The notes beneath the pieces are model-generated. The model had not been told where the DNA came from, searched no databases, and saw only the letters and a list, made by a program, of their open reading frames with translations. A program made the translations under genes and the position numbers. This document shows positions 25,028-37,500 of a DNA stretch of 64,000 nt, one piece after another; position 1 is the first letter of the stretch; every line of letters begins with the position of its first letter. Origin of the DNA: Anseranas semipalmata (taxonomy: Eukaryota > Chordata > Aves > Anseriformes > Anseranatidae); assembly GCA_013399115.1 (NCBI GenBank), contig VXAA01006521.1, positions 4,825 to 68,824 of the forward strand, written 5' to 3'.

Positions 25028-25370
25028 AACTTCCTTGCGAGGGGGAGTGGAGGGCCAGGCGCCGACCTATTCTCCTTAATCACCAGTGATAGAACCCGCG
25101 GCAATGGCGTCAAGCTGAGGCAGGGGAGGGTTAGGTTGGACATTAGGAAGAGGTTCTTCTCTGAGAGGGTGGTTGCACACTGGAACAGGCTCCCCAGTGA
25201 AGTAGTCACTGCACCAAGCCTGTCTGAATTTAAGAGGCGTTTGGACTGTGCACTTAGTCACATGGTCTAAAATTTTGAGTAGACCTGTGCAGTGCCAGGA
25301 GTTGGACTCGATGATCCTTATGGGTCCCTTCCAACTCGGGATATTCTGTGATTCTGTGATTCTGTGATTC
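25028..25370 (+). mobile_element. CR1 LINE 3' end
   Basis: Plus-strand CR1 3' terminal piece. It encodes the last part of ORF2 (DRTRGNGVKL, then LDIRKRFFSERVVAHWNRL and PSEVVTAPSLSEFKRRLD) in one nearly intact frame. It ends with the classic ATTCTGTG octamer repeats (about three and a half copies at 25343-25370). The fragment is about 340 bases long, typical of 5'-truncated CR1 insertions. A 147-codon minus frame across it is an antisense shadow. Confidence 0.96.
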
Positions 25371-26030
25371 CAAATCCTATATATGTCTGTAGTGTTGTCC
25401 ATGCATTTGCTATCCATGAGTCCCCAAGCAGGAATGGAAATGGAAATGTGCACATAAAACCACAGGTGATTTTCACATAGATTATGGCTTTTTTTTTTTA
25501 CTATATGGTTGGGTTTCAAAAGTAGCTTGACATCTGACTAGCGATTTAAGGAGGAATTAATTGGCAACAGATGTTTTCTCCGTGACTTTGCACCAATTCT
25601 CAAACTTTGAGCTAAATCTCAACCTTTTCATTTGTTTCACTACACCTGCTGCTGAAAGAAGTATCACCTATGTGTGTTATGAAAGCTGTGTGTCAATATC
25701 CATCTCAGGTGGGGACAGAAAATTTACCTGCTAGGTATTTGGCAGTATTTAGTTTCTTCCACAAAAGAAGTGGAGATTTAACATGTGGGAAGTGGAATCT
25801 CTACATGCTAAATCAATGAAAGATGCAGTTGCCTTTTCCTTCCCTTTTCCAGTTTTCTTGCCACCCCTAAATTTACAAGGTTGTGTAAAGGCTTGAGTTA
25901 TGTCTCTCCAGTAAATCATTGCTTAAACAACCTAGTTAAATAAGGAGAAAAATTGCAATCCTAATTCTCTGTCCAAGCCGCCTATCCAGAATAAAAAACT
26001 TTCATGAAAAGGGATCAATACTTAATTTAC

Positions 26031-26160
26031 TTAAGTAATTGAGCTCTCCAGTGCAGAGGTCTGGGAGATGCCTGCCTTCTCTGTTGTTTTACAGCTTCTT
26101 GGAAAGATGCCATGTCTTCCACTCTTGTTTCTGACACAGAAATAGGACAGGCAGATATAT
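26031..26160 (-). other. Candidate exon (unproven)
   Basis: On the minus strand a strong acceptor (a T-rich tract ending in CATGCAG) precedes an open segment of about 43 codons that includes VEDMASFQEAVKQQRRQ. The segment reaches either a GTAAAT donor at 26030 or, in the same frame, a TAA stop at 26029-26027. It would enter in phase 1, which fits the phase-1 exit of the candidate at 30535-30740. The product is unknown. Pseudo-exons of this kind are common in introns, so confidence is low. Confidence 0.22.
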
Positions 26161-29100
26161 CTGCATGAAAAATGAAAACACACTTTAGTGAGAGACACCA
26201 GCTATATTCTGAGATCATAAAAACAGTGACTATTTTATAAAAATACATGCATGGAAAGGGGCTGGATGGTAATATAAAAAAGAAGATCCACAGAGGTGTT
26301 AAGACACTGGGCTCCCATTTCATCTGTTGGGATATACATGACTCATAAAGCTTGGGGATCTGGGCTTAGAGCAAACTTAGCTAGTGGATATCAGTCCTAG
26401 CAAGCTCAGCACTCCCAGAGTGTGATGGAAGTGGCTAAACACCACCTGAGAAACAAAATGATGTTTCTTGGTTTTGCTTTTTTTCCAGCTCCAGACTTCT
26501 TAAATGACTCTGGACAAGCTGTGCAGGCACTGTCCCAGATCCTCAGGGTTATTCAAATTTGAGCTAGCACTGATCACAACTCTAGTCTAATCTCTATTTG
26601 AGAAACACCATCTAAATACCTTCAAGGGTCTCATCTTTCCTGCCTTGTAGAAATGTGAAAGCAGAGGTAAAAATTCTTCTGGTATTGTAGACTGATGAAA
26701 GCAAAAGTTGTGAGGCATTCAGGTGCTGCAGTAATGGAGAGCACATGACTGCTGGGGATGACTACTGGGGTGTTTGTAGGTACCAGGACTCCCAAAGTTT
26801 CCTGCTCAGCTAAATCATGTTTTACCAATTTTGCTATGCTTTCGAGGGCCTGCCTATGTATTATTTTTTTAAAAACACAAGCAGAAGTGTGTTTTGGCTG
26901 CAGTATGTGTTCTACATGCGTACAAGCAGTTCCCAGCCATCTCTGTAGGGAGTAACCCCCATGTTTCTGACCTTTTGTTGCTTGCCTCCTTTTCCCCAGC
27001 ACTGCACAGCTCTTGTGCCTAATTCTGTGCAAGTAAGCTGCTTTTGAGTACCAGTATTTTGGGAGCTGCTCAGATTCTGCATATGAAAATACAGTGACCA
27101 TAGTCAGACTGTATCCTGCATCTCTGTATCCTCTCTTACTGACATTTTCTGACTTCCTTTGTGTAGCTCCAGAAGGGTATATTTGTGTTTGCATTATCTA
27201 TATGCAGTTAACCATACCACTGCGTGGAGTGATTCTCACACTTCTGGTATAACCTCCAGGAGCATATTGTGATCCTAAATCATACGTGTTACTAACTGGT
27301 AAACAATTTCAGACTGTTATCTTGTTATTCTCTGTTGTCACATCAAAAACAATGGAAATGGCAGACAGTTAGGATGTTGCCCTTAATTTCTCTGCATTTC
27401 AAAGGCCTCAGCTACTGGGAAAGACTAATGACCTTGGTTTGCTCCACTGACCTAACTTAGGCTGCAAGGCTTTTTGTCTGTGAAGCGTGAAAGATTATGT
27501 ACGCTTAGGAGATTCTGCATTTCTCTGTTTCTTTTGATTTAGGGAACTTAGCAGTCAGCTGAATTCTGGCAGAAGGTTTTTTTGTTGTTTTATTTTTAAG
27601 GCCTTTTTAAGAAATCTTGGCTATTTCAGCTATGCTAGCCATTTTAAACCAGCTAGTTGTCATAATGCAATATGGAGTTGAGTCAGTGAGTATTGAACTC
27701 TTTCACACTCTACCAGTGACAGTCTTGGAAAGATGAAAAACTGACAGCTTCTGGGTAAATCTTTAAACATTCACTGTCAAAGAAGTAGTGAAATCTTTTT
27801 CTATTGGTCCATGTTTTCCAGATGATCTGTATAAGGCAAAGCTCTATTTGAATAGTGTCAATTGAAAGGGCAGGTCATGAATCTATAGACATCACTAATC
27901 AGATCATATGCACTACTCTTGGATTTATCTCATAAAGTCAGAAATATTGTCAGAAAATTCTGACCAGAATAAATGTCTGGTCAGAGTTTCAAAGAAAGAA
28001 GTAACATGGTGAATGTCAGCCCTAAAGACTACCTGTCATTTGCATAAGTTAACAGCTTTTGCCTGCATGCTGACTAATGTACTCTCTAGGGTGAAGTGAC
28101 ATCTGTAAGCTGAGTATCTTCTCTAAAAGGGTCAGTACGTGTGCTGCAGAGACTCCTTATTCTGCTCACAGATTTCCCCTGTGTATCTTGCTGTATCTCA
28201 GGAACTCCTGCAAATCTCCCTCCCCAAAGCCAGCTGCTTTGTGCATTACTCATTTTATGTCATCCTTTCTGCAGCATCTCTTCTTGTACAACTGCTCTTT
28301 GTGGCATTATTAGTGGGTGCTGTCACGGCAGCGTGCCCCCATCCTTCCTCTGTCATGCCCTGGTGAGCTCTCATTCCCACCTTCCATGAAGATCCCGCTG
28401 CTGCTCTGCGCTCTGCAGACACACACCTTGATCTAACATAGTTCATACACACTCCTTAGATGAACAATAAAAAAGCCCATAGTAGACTTGGAAAAGAGGA
28501 AAGCCACAGAACTTGCAGACACTGAACTTGTTGGTGATTTCTCTGATATCAACAGTTATATAGAATTGTAGTTTATACTTCTTACTTCAATCTCTTGCAG
28601 CATTTTCTTTGGCATAAGTTTCAAGTATGTATCCCATGCTGTGGACAGGTGTTCACATTTCTTTGTCTTTCTTTCTCAATCTCAGGTTTCTGCAGCTTTG
28701 TGTAGACTTTCAGCAGCAGCAGTCCCATACGTGGAAGTAATTTCCCACAGTTAACTTATAGATGCCAAATACGTGCTGTTTGGGTCAGCATCTAACCCTT
28801 CTTTATTGGCAGTAGCAAATGAGTGCACATGAGTTATCCCATTAACCTTAATGAAGCTTCACTTCAAAGATACTAATTTTAGCAGTGACAGACTGAAAAG
28901 ATATACATTTTGTCTTTGAGAGAGAAGTGCCTCAAATTTTCATCCTTTTTTGGGGGGGTCACTTTTTTTGTTGTTGTTGTTTATGAGGGAATTTTTGAAG
29001 GTAAAATTGTTTTAAAGCATATTTATTTTAAAGAACAGACACACACAGCAGAATAGTTTCATTGTGTCATAGTCTACTTCAGGAAATCTTTGCATCACAG

Positions 29101-30534
29101 TGGTTGCATTTCTTCCAACATCTAATGACCCTTTATGGGACCATTAAAAAAATAGAACTTGCATTAAAAATACTCTTTTTATGTGCAGTTTTTGGAGAAG
29201 TCTTTTAACTTAAAATCTTCCACCGACTTTTGTCACCCAATGAAGCCTTTATTCAAATTTACTTGAACCAAAATAACGTTCTCCCTCTACATCTATTTCA
29301 ACTTCTTCTGCTTTAAATGAACTGTCTTTCCTTATCCAAAAACAATCTTCCATCCAAAAACCACCAGCTGTACTTGTAAAGCTGCTTGTTACATCGCCAC
29401 CTAGTGATTTAAAAACATTGTAAACCTTCTCTGAAGAGAGAGAGTTTCCCTGATGACCAACTGTAAGTCACAGTGTTGAAGATGTTTGCTTGCAAATGCT
29501 TCTGTGTGGAATCCATAACTGAACATGAATGTTTTGTAAGTATTTGAACAGGTAATCTTTTCTCTGCTGTCAGTGCATTTTTATATGAAGTGGATGCACC
29601 TGGAGGGAGGTAATGCACCACCAAGCCTGGAGTATACATCTGAAAAAGGTGCCCATACGTCCAGTTAAAGAAGTATTGATCTGGCATACTGAAACACAGC
29701 AACACTAACCAAAATGGCCTGCACATCAGCATGTAAGAAGTCTCCTACATTCTGTTTGGCTTTTAACACAATCTGTATTATCTGTTTCTGTACTTTGTAT
29801 TACTGTGTTGAGTGCTCATTTCAAGCTACAGGTAAAATGGTATGCGAATAGCATGCTTTCAGAACATGCTAGGATTGCCTGGGCAGTACTAGGTTGCTTT
29901 ATGGTTGCTAGTTACAAGGTGGAAAACTGGGGGGTGACAATGTATGCATGGTCGTTTTGTTTACAGAGACTTATGGTAAAAGACCAGGTGCTGCTTTCAA
30001 TTTGGACATGTTGATAGCATAGGCAAATAGGATGTTTGGGGAGCTTTTCTTTACTGAATGTTTCGAAGCAGGGCCAAGCAACAGATGTTAGACAGGCTCT
30101 GACCCTCTGGTATTATTATTCACAGCTGTGCAGAATATGCAAGATGTCACTTCTGATGTGAGACACCAACAGCCCTTTTGTTGTACACACAGTTGTTGTA
30201 GTTCCTCTCTGGAGAGAAGATATGAAGTGGGGCCTCGAGCCACAGTCTGCCCCAGAGCTGTGATAGTGCTGTGTTTGAGATCAATTCTTTTTAATTTCTC
30301 AAAATAATTGCAGTTCCCCGGGAAAGGACCATTGAACAGTACTCAGAAGCTCAGCTGTAGAAAATCATCTGCTGTTTTACTGGTAGGAGAAGAACGTGTC
30401 TATTCCAAGAAGTATTTCCAAAGTCTTGGGATGTGTCTTCCAGAGATATGTTGCAGAGGGGAGAATGGCCCTCCAGCATAAAATTAGATAAAGATCAGTT
30501 TACTACTTGGCTATGTAAGTTGCAAAGATCTTAC

Positions 30535-30740
30535 TGCATGCAGAGGGCCTTCTGGAAAGCTGAATACTTCGCATACGGACAATGAGCAAATGTAGGGAGT
30601 CCTCAGAAGCATCATAAATGCCTTGGTTAGCAGATATCCCTTGAAAATACACGATGTTGTTACTTGTGACCATGGTGCCTATGTAAATGTCAGGGAGAGT
30701 ATCACCCTGCCCTCTGCAGTCACCCAAGCATCTGTGCTCC
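30535..30740 (-). other. Candidate exon of 206 bases (unproven)
   Basis: On the minus strand the acceptor TTTGACTCCTGTTTTTGCAG precedes a 206-base segment, which is followed by the donor GTAAGA. One frame is open throughout (about 68 codons). It includes GDTLPDIYIGTMVTSNN and IYDASEDSLHLLIVRMRS, which look protein-like but which I cannot assign to a family. The entry phase is 2 and the exit phase 1. No further supporting exon was recognised nearby, apart from the phase-compatible candidate at 26031-26160. This may be a pseudo-exon. Confidence 0.27.
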
Positions 30741-33700
30741 CTGCAAAAACAGGAGTCAAATGGACTGGAGGATGATGAGACATGACTGATGAAGAAACTG
30801 GATAGCCCTAAGTCTGGGCCATAAAGCACAACTTCTCTCAAGCCTTTAAGTCTTCTGAAGACTTGTTCAGTTCTGAAGACTAATCCAAGTGTCAGCTAAG
30901 CCATAAATGGGACACACTGTGAGGGACATTTTTTGAAATTTTACCAACAAGTCCTGCCAAGGACTGCTAGCCAGCTAGCTTTGATAAGAGAGTTAGATGA
31001 GGATTCTGAGGCTGAAACTTTCCTGTCACAATTTAAGGAGAAACTTCTGTATTTCAATTGCTTGCTCTGTGTTATTTACTCTCGAACTTTCACTTTGGAG
31101 GTGCTTTAAATAAATAGTGCTTAACTGCTATATTTAATCCAAAAGCTTGATGGCAGAGGAGACAGGAAAGACAGATAGTGAAGATGATAAGGCAGGTTGC
31201 TTGCAGTCCTAGAAAATAAGACTTTTATGTAGCTGACTGCATTTTTAACTTAATATGTACTTTGTTGGAGCCAGAACTACTACTGAAAGCTTGTTTTACT
31301 CAAACCAGTTCCTCAGCTTAAAGACGCCCATTATACATTTTGGTTCACTTGACTTATATCCTCTCTGTTGTCATATAACTGTATCTTGATTTTCAAGCTG
31401 CAGTGCTCATATCTATGTCTGTGGCTTGTGTTACAGATGGGGAAAACACTGATCGCAAAAACCTAGCATTGATTACTCGTACAGTGCTTTGATCCATATA
31501 CCTGAAAGAATTTTCCAGAATAAATGAGCATAAATGTCTGCATTTTATAAGGTGGCAAAAGTGAGCTAATGGCTGTAGACTAAAATGACTTACACAATGT
31601 CTCCCTGCAAGCCAGCAAAAGAGCTGGGAAATGAGAAGTTATCTAATACCAAGGCATTATCCCCAGAGAACGTATTAAAGGAGCTTCACAGGCCATTAAA
31701 GAATTAAATCTGTGGATTCCCTTTGTCCCAAATAGTTAATCAGCTGTTACTCTGTCCCTTTAGTGAAGTGTAAGGAAAGTCTCAACTCCCTTCAGCACTA
31801 AGGTGGCTCCGGAAGTCATGCATGCCCTCACATTCTGTACTGTGAAGTGATACTACAGACAATTTGTCCCTGAGAAAGCACCACAGATGATTTAAAACTC
31901 AAGAATGCATCTTCTTTTTATTTTATGCCTATGCAAGGCTAATTAAGGGTAAGATGACTGCCCTAGTGACTTGTATTACTGTGTGGGAGTCATCAATTTA
32001 TCTGTATCACACACTGAGTAGAGAACAGAGACAGGTTTTTGTTCCTTGGGCTCTGTTATGAATTTAGAATTATACTGCATGCCTTTTTTCTCCATTGCAT
32101 TCAGGAATAAATATCACAGTAACTAGGGCTGTACATATAATGATGCATTCATCCTTGGATGACAATACAAAGTTGTTCTGACATCAAGTGCCCTGTCTGG
32201 TAGAAAAGTAGTCTGTGTTGGTGGAATTTTGTGCAGAGATGAAGGTCACAGGCAGTAGAAGTCAACGCTAATGGTCTGCAGTCTCTTAAGAGATTATCTG
32301 ATTTTTGCTATGGGTGTTTAAGGTCTCACAGGAAGGCCACTCCAACTGAGGAATCATTTTCTGCCCTAGAAAACTGTGTCTCCTTGTTTACACCCAACAC
32401 TGAGAACAATTCTTCTCTGCAACCCACTATCCTCTCCACTGGAAATCATGAATATTTTGTCTGTAATTGCTGGTTTGCCTCCGTTGGATATTTTAGACTA
32501 TTTCTTTCCCATTGCCCAGTGAAATCAATAGGACTTTGTACCTGTTCTCACTGAGTGGTAGAGCCAGGCCTCATGGTCCTGTCCACAATTTCCTCAAAAA
32601 TCAGTAGCCCGGTTTCTTAGGTCTTTGCACTTCTGACTGCGGTATTAATGTCTAAAAATGCAGAGGGCATAAGCCTGTTGTTGTAGCATTCTTAAAGGCT
32701 TTCTCCTGTTAAAATTCTCTGGTATTGAATAATATCTCTGTCCATTCTTTGTTAGAGGAACAGACTGGTGTCTGACAGTTCAATTTTGCCATCTCTTTTT
32801 CAAAAAATTTGTAGAACTGAGCATCACTAAGAGCTTACTCTGCAGTCAAATTTAGATGAAGTTGACCAAAGTGTTTTTAAAAGCTGCTACAAAGCATGAA
32901 TTGACTAACACAGACAATGGATTGAATACACCTCATTTTCTTTGGAATCACAGCTAAAAGCTAACATATATCTATAGCCTTAGATATCTATAGCCATACT
33001 GTTGTATGAAACCAAATGTGTCCAGAACAGACATGTGCTCATGTGTTCAATCTTTCATTGTTCAGAATAGAAATGTGATAGCAGTTCTTTGTGCTACTAA
33101 GCCAGCATAAGGCTTTTCATATTTTCTAAGATCCTGTTTGAGAAAGAAATAGGGTGTTCCCTTATGTTGAAATGAGTATTGAAAGCATACCTTTCAATTG
33201 CTTATTCTTCTTTTCAGACATGTTATTAGCTAGAATAGGATACCACTCCATAAATAATGACTCAAGATCAGTTGAATGAAGAAATACATAGCAATGCCTT
33301 ATTTTTCTAAAACCAGTAAGCATCATCTTCATTGTAGGGGTTCTGGAGTAGCAAATTGAGCCTCATTGTTGCATGGTCTCTATTTGGGTCTCACTCTACA
33401 GCAGTAGGAAAGCCTTCAAAGTACTTGACATCCTTTGCTTTGCTGTTAATTTCACCTGAGACTGTAAGCAAAATTTAAAAAAGTGCCATCTTTGATGGAT
33501 AGTTCTGTTCTAAGCAGTTCCGCTGAGTAGTCTTGAAGCAATTGGACGTTTCACCTTTGTGTATGTTGGGTCACAAGGCATGAAGGTGATTCTTGGAACC
33601 TTGCAATGTAAGCACCCAATATATTAATTTCTAGAGGTGTAGATTCTTTCTGCTCTATTGACTATTCAGTGAAATTAGCTGTTAAAAGTACACTTTCAGG

Positions 33701-33836
33701 ACAGGTCACTTTGTGTCAGAAGAGAACATTCTCTTTGGCCACTTGTAAAACTTAACATGTGAGTGGGTTTGTTGAAGACTTGTTGAGAATCACTTGGAAT
33801 AATCAAATAAAATACAGTTGCAATAATATTGTGTGG

Positions 33837-33869
33837 TTTTTTTTTGTTGTTTGTTTGTTTGTTTTTTTT
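33837..33869. repeat. T-rich (TTTG)n tract
   Basis: T9, several TTTG units and T8. Similar in make-up to 23183-23212. Confidence 0.85.
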
Positions 33870-34056
33870 CTGTAGCAAACTGGCTTATCACCATTGTTTC
33901 TGATTCATATTAATTGAGCATTATATTTTACACACAGTAATATTGAAATTATTGGAAGTTTTGTGAATCTTTGGCTTATCTATTTACAACCATCTGTTGA
34001 CAATGTTTGCAATCCTTATTACTCAGTATGAAACATGGTAACAGTGACATGCTGAG

Positions 34057-34560
34057 AATCATAGAATCATAGAATGACTTGGGTTGGAAGGGACCTTAAA
34101 GATCATCTGGTTCCAACCCCCCTGCCATGGGCAGGGATGCCACCCACTAGATCAGGTTGGCTAGGGCCCCATCCAGCCTGGCCTTGAACACCTCCAGGGA
34201 TGGGGCATCCACAACCTCTCTGGGCAACCTGTTCCAGTGTCTCCCCACCCTCACAGTGAATAATTTCTTCCTAACATCTAATCTAAATCTATCCTCTTTT
34301 AGTTTAAAACCATTGCCCCTTGTTATATCATTACCTACCTGAGTGAAGAGTAAAACTGGGAGTAATGTTTCCCTTTTTCCAGTCATCAGGGACTTCACCT
34401 GACTGCCAGGACTTTTCAAATATGATGGAGAGTGGCTTGGCAACTACATCAGCCAGTTCCCTCAGGACCCTGGGATGCATGTCATCGGGCCCCATAGACT
34501 TGTAGCTGTTCAGAAGAACTGCTTGATTTACCCTCACATCACCAGGAAATCCATGCACAT
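34057..34560 (-). mobile_element. CR1 LINE, internally deleted
   Basis: The reverse-strand CR1 3' end starts at 34057 with repeated ATAGAATC words. On the minus strand, 34558-34340 encodes the [15 protein letters not shown] and [18 protein letters not shown] segment that precedes the RT catalytic block. The sequence then passes at about 34330-34345 directly to the C-terminal segment ([20 protein letters not shown], then [20 protein letters not shown]). The FADD-containing core is missing. The layout parallels the CR1 copy at 361-1315, with a closely placed 5' breakpoint and a different 3' breakpoint. Confidence 0.95.
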
Positions 34561-37500
34561 AATTGCATGGTTTGTTTGATATAGAGACTCATGTACTGAG
34601 ACTCCTGCCAGTCAGAATTCTACTGGACACAATGATCTACAAATGTTTCATAGAAGAAGATTCAGTTCAAATGTATTTATGTTACATGAGGCACAACAAA
34701 CATGAAGGGAAGTAGTAGTATCCTTGGAGTCATGACAGAAGTCTATGTCAGAACCAGCTCCGCTGTCTCCTCCCCTTGCTCCTTATTATCCCATTGCATC
34801 TTGATTTTCTCTGCATGTGCATAAATCCTTCAGCTAAAGTCCATGTATTGCAGTGAGGAGGGAGGTTCTGGGAAGGAAAATGTCTGAGGAAAAAACAAGC
34901 TTGCAACAACTTGTGTCTCAAGAATTATTAAAATACACTAAAGTTTGTATCGGGAACTGGTATTCAACAATAAAGTGACTTGTAATTGAGTATAGTTAAC
35001 ATCATAAAGAAAATAGGAAGTCAGAAGGGCATAATTAGTGAATTGCAGACAATGAAAAGTTGTATTAAATTATTCATTCTTTACCAGGGCTTCTTTAATT
35101 GAGGCATTTTTAGTTTAAGTCTAGCTGATCATACCTCCTGTAGTTCACAGGAAGAGGCTGGCCATTATCTTCAGCAACCACATCTGAAGACAGTTAGAGC
35201 TTATATATGTGACTAGGGTTTGATTTACATGTGGGAAGTTTATGGGGCCTGGGCAAATCAGCACTGGCTCTACTAAAGAGATAAGGCTGGGTTCTGAAAA
35301 AATGATCTTTGGATAAAAGTGAGCTCAGAGTTGTAGGGAGCAGTCATATGGCCTTTGGAAAAAAAGTTTGTACCAGTCTATGCCACCACAGCTGTGACAG
35401 ACCTTCTGCAACACTGCGGAAAATGCTGAGATCCTCTGCTTGAAACAGAGACTGCACAACACAAAGGGGGGGAACTGCCCCCCAACAGGCTAAGCAGTAG
35501 CATCTGCGTAGATCAGTGCATCTGATAGAAGGTATCACTTTCTATAAATCCTTTGATCATCACATCAGTGCCATTATTGCCACAATATGGAATTTAGGGG
35601 AGTCATACTCAAAAGCTGACTCCCATTTTTCAAAACTGTCTCAGTAGTACTACTCTTCTGGGACTCCTCAGTGATTTTTCAATATGCAACATAGACCACA
35701 TCTTAAAATTTTATTCAGTACAGCTGACTGGCAAATATAAGTGATACGTGACCAGGAAATCTTAAAAAGAGAAGGACTAGATGCTTTGGCTTTTCTTAGC
35801 TCCTGTCAGACTGTCAGGATGTTTTATTGTCTCATAATTTATATTTTACATTGGCTAAGAAGCTGCATGTAAATGTGCATGCTGATTTGTTTAACCTGTA
35901 AGCTTACTCTTCCTCTGAGTCTCCACTCTTCTGGAAGAGCTGGTGTGCTAAGGTCTGACTGCACGTCATGCTATTGCATGTTTGTACTGTAGATTCCTCT
36001 GTCCAAAGGAAATATTTGAGTTCAGAGCTCCTTGAAGCAACCAAGAATTGGAAATCAATGAGACTAGCGGGCAGTCCCATGTCCCCCAGCACATAGCCCC
36101 CTGTGGGATCACTAGAAGACTAAGCACACCCAGTTGCCCACAGCATGCCGCCTGTAGTACTCACCAGAAACGCAGAGATGTGAGCTGCCCCTGTAACAGT
36201 TAACAATGCCCCTGTGCCAGAGCAAATGCACTTTGCAGAAGCACTGCTTTCCTATATGGGAAAGATGTTGAGTTGCATCAATTGGAACATTCAAAGGCTG
36301 TTTGAGGCACAGAAGAAAAAAAAAAAATCCCTTCAGACTTCATTTTCCAGCACTTCAAATGGGGCAGATACACAAGGAGTAGGAAGGGACTCTGTAAATG
36401 CAAGCTTCAGTCTTTTGCTTGTTTTTCCCGACGGTCAGTTCTCACTTGGTTTACAAGCCTTTCAGCTTTCTGACAGCAGAAACTTGTCCTCAGGAGGAGA
36501 CAAGGCATGCCTTCGCAGGCCCTTCTCCACCAGTCATGGCTAGGCAATGATGTAGCCAGTAGATGGCATCAGCAGTATAGACAGGCTCCAAACAACCTGG
36601 CACAACCTTTTCAGACTCCGTTCTGCTGTGAACTTGAAACCTCACCGGGTTACCTGGGTTAACTCCAGACACCGCTCAGATTGGGCCGTTTCCATACTTT
36701 ATGGCCAAATTTCGAGCAGCTCCTTTGTCTGCCCGCTACACAGAGGTGTCTTCTGATCTAAGTTGGAAACGCTGGGAAAACTGTCCGGCTGTGCCGTGTT
36801 CAACCTGACCCCTGGTGGCACATCTGTTTCACTCCGGGTCTGTTGGGGTGGTCACGACCTCTGAAAGCTTCAGCATGTAAATTTGACAGAGCTGTGGGCA
36901 GCCATGTCGTGGACTTGGGGAATAACTAAATGAAGAAGAACAAAGTTCGTGAGTTGTCCATCACAACGTTTGTCTGGCAGAGTCTCTCATGGTCCAGGCA
37001 GCACTTCTGAGGCTGGTATCAACTCTGAACAAGGTCTTGTACCATTAGCTCTATCTAGGACTAATTCTGTTTTCCTTCTCCCAGCAGCCTCATTATTCCA
37101 TGGTGGGCATCAAGGCTCCTGCTGCTCACATTGTCTGAACTGACATTAACTGCAGGATTAATGTTGGTTTGCTCATCTTGAACACCTTCAGTGTTTTTAC
37201 ATGAATTAAAACAAGCAAATGGATGCATAGATATCTGAATATTTCTAATCTTCTTGCTTTTCCTTTTTTTTTTTTTTTAATTTGTTAAATTAATTCCTAT
37301 CTCCTGATAACCTTTATGGGTGTTTGCTAAGCTTTTAGTGGCTGATGTTTTATTGTTCACCTAGCAGATTGCATCACATTCCAGCTCCTTACCATACTAT
37401 GTACTGCTCACATAGACACTACAGCTGTCCCTACAAAAGAGGATTTGCAACATGTTAAGAAGCAGGAGGCAGAAATAAAATCCTGGGAAAGCAGTGATGC

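Larger units (their letters stand above)
25371..34056. other. Long unique stretch with two exon-like segments
   Basis: No interspersed repeat was recognised in about 8.7 kb. Two minus-strand exon-like segments (26031-26160 and 30535-30740) are listed separately. The longest frame in the window (187 codons, minus, 27194-26631) is here, but its product is not recognisable and one frame of this length is plausible by chance in 64 kb. Confidence 0.45.

Noticed and set aside
25076..25519. 147-codon minus-strand frame
   Set aside because: It lies mostly antisense to the CR1 3' end at 25028-25370; a shadow of a repeat.
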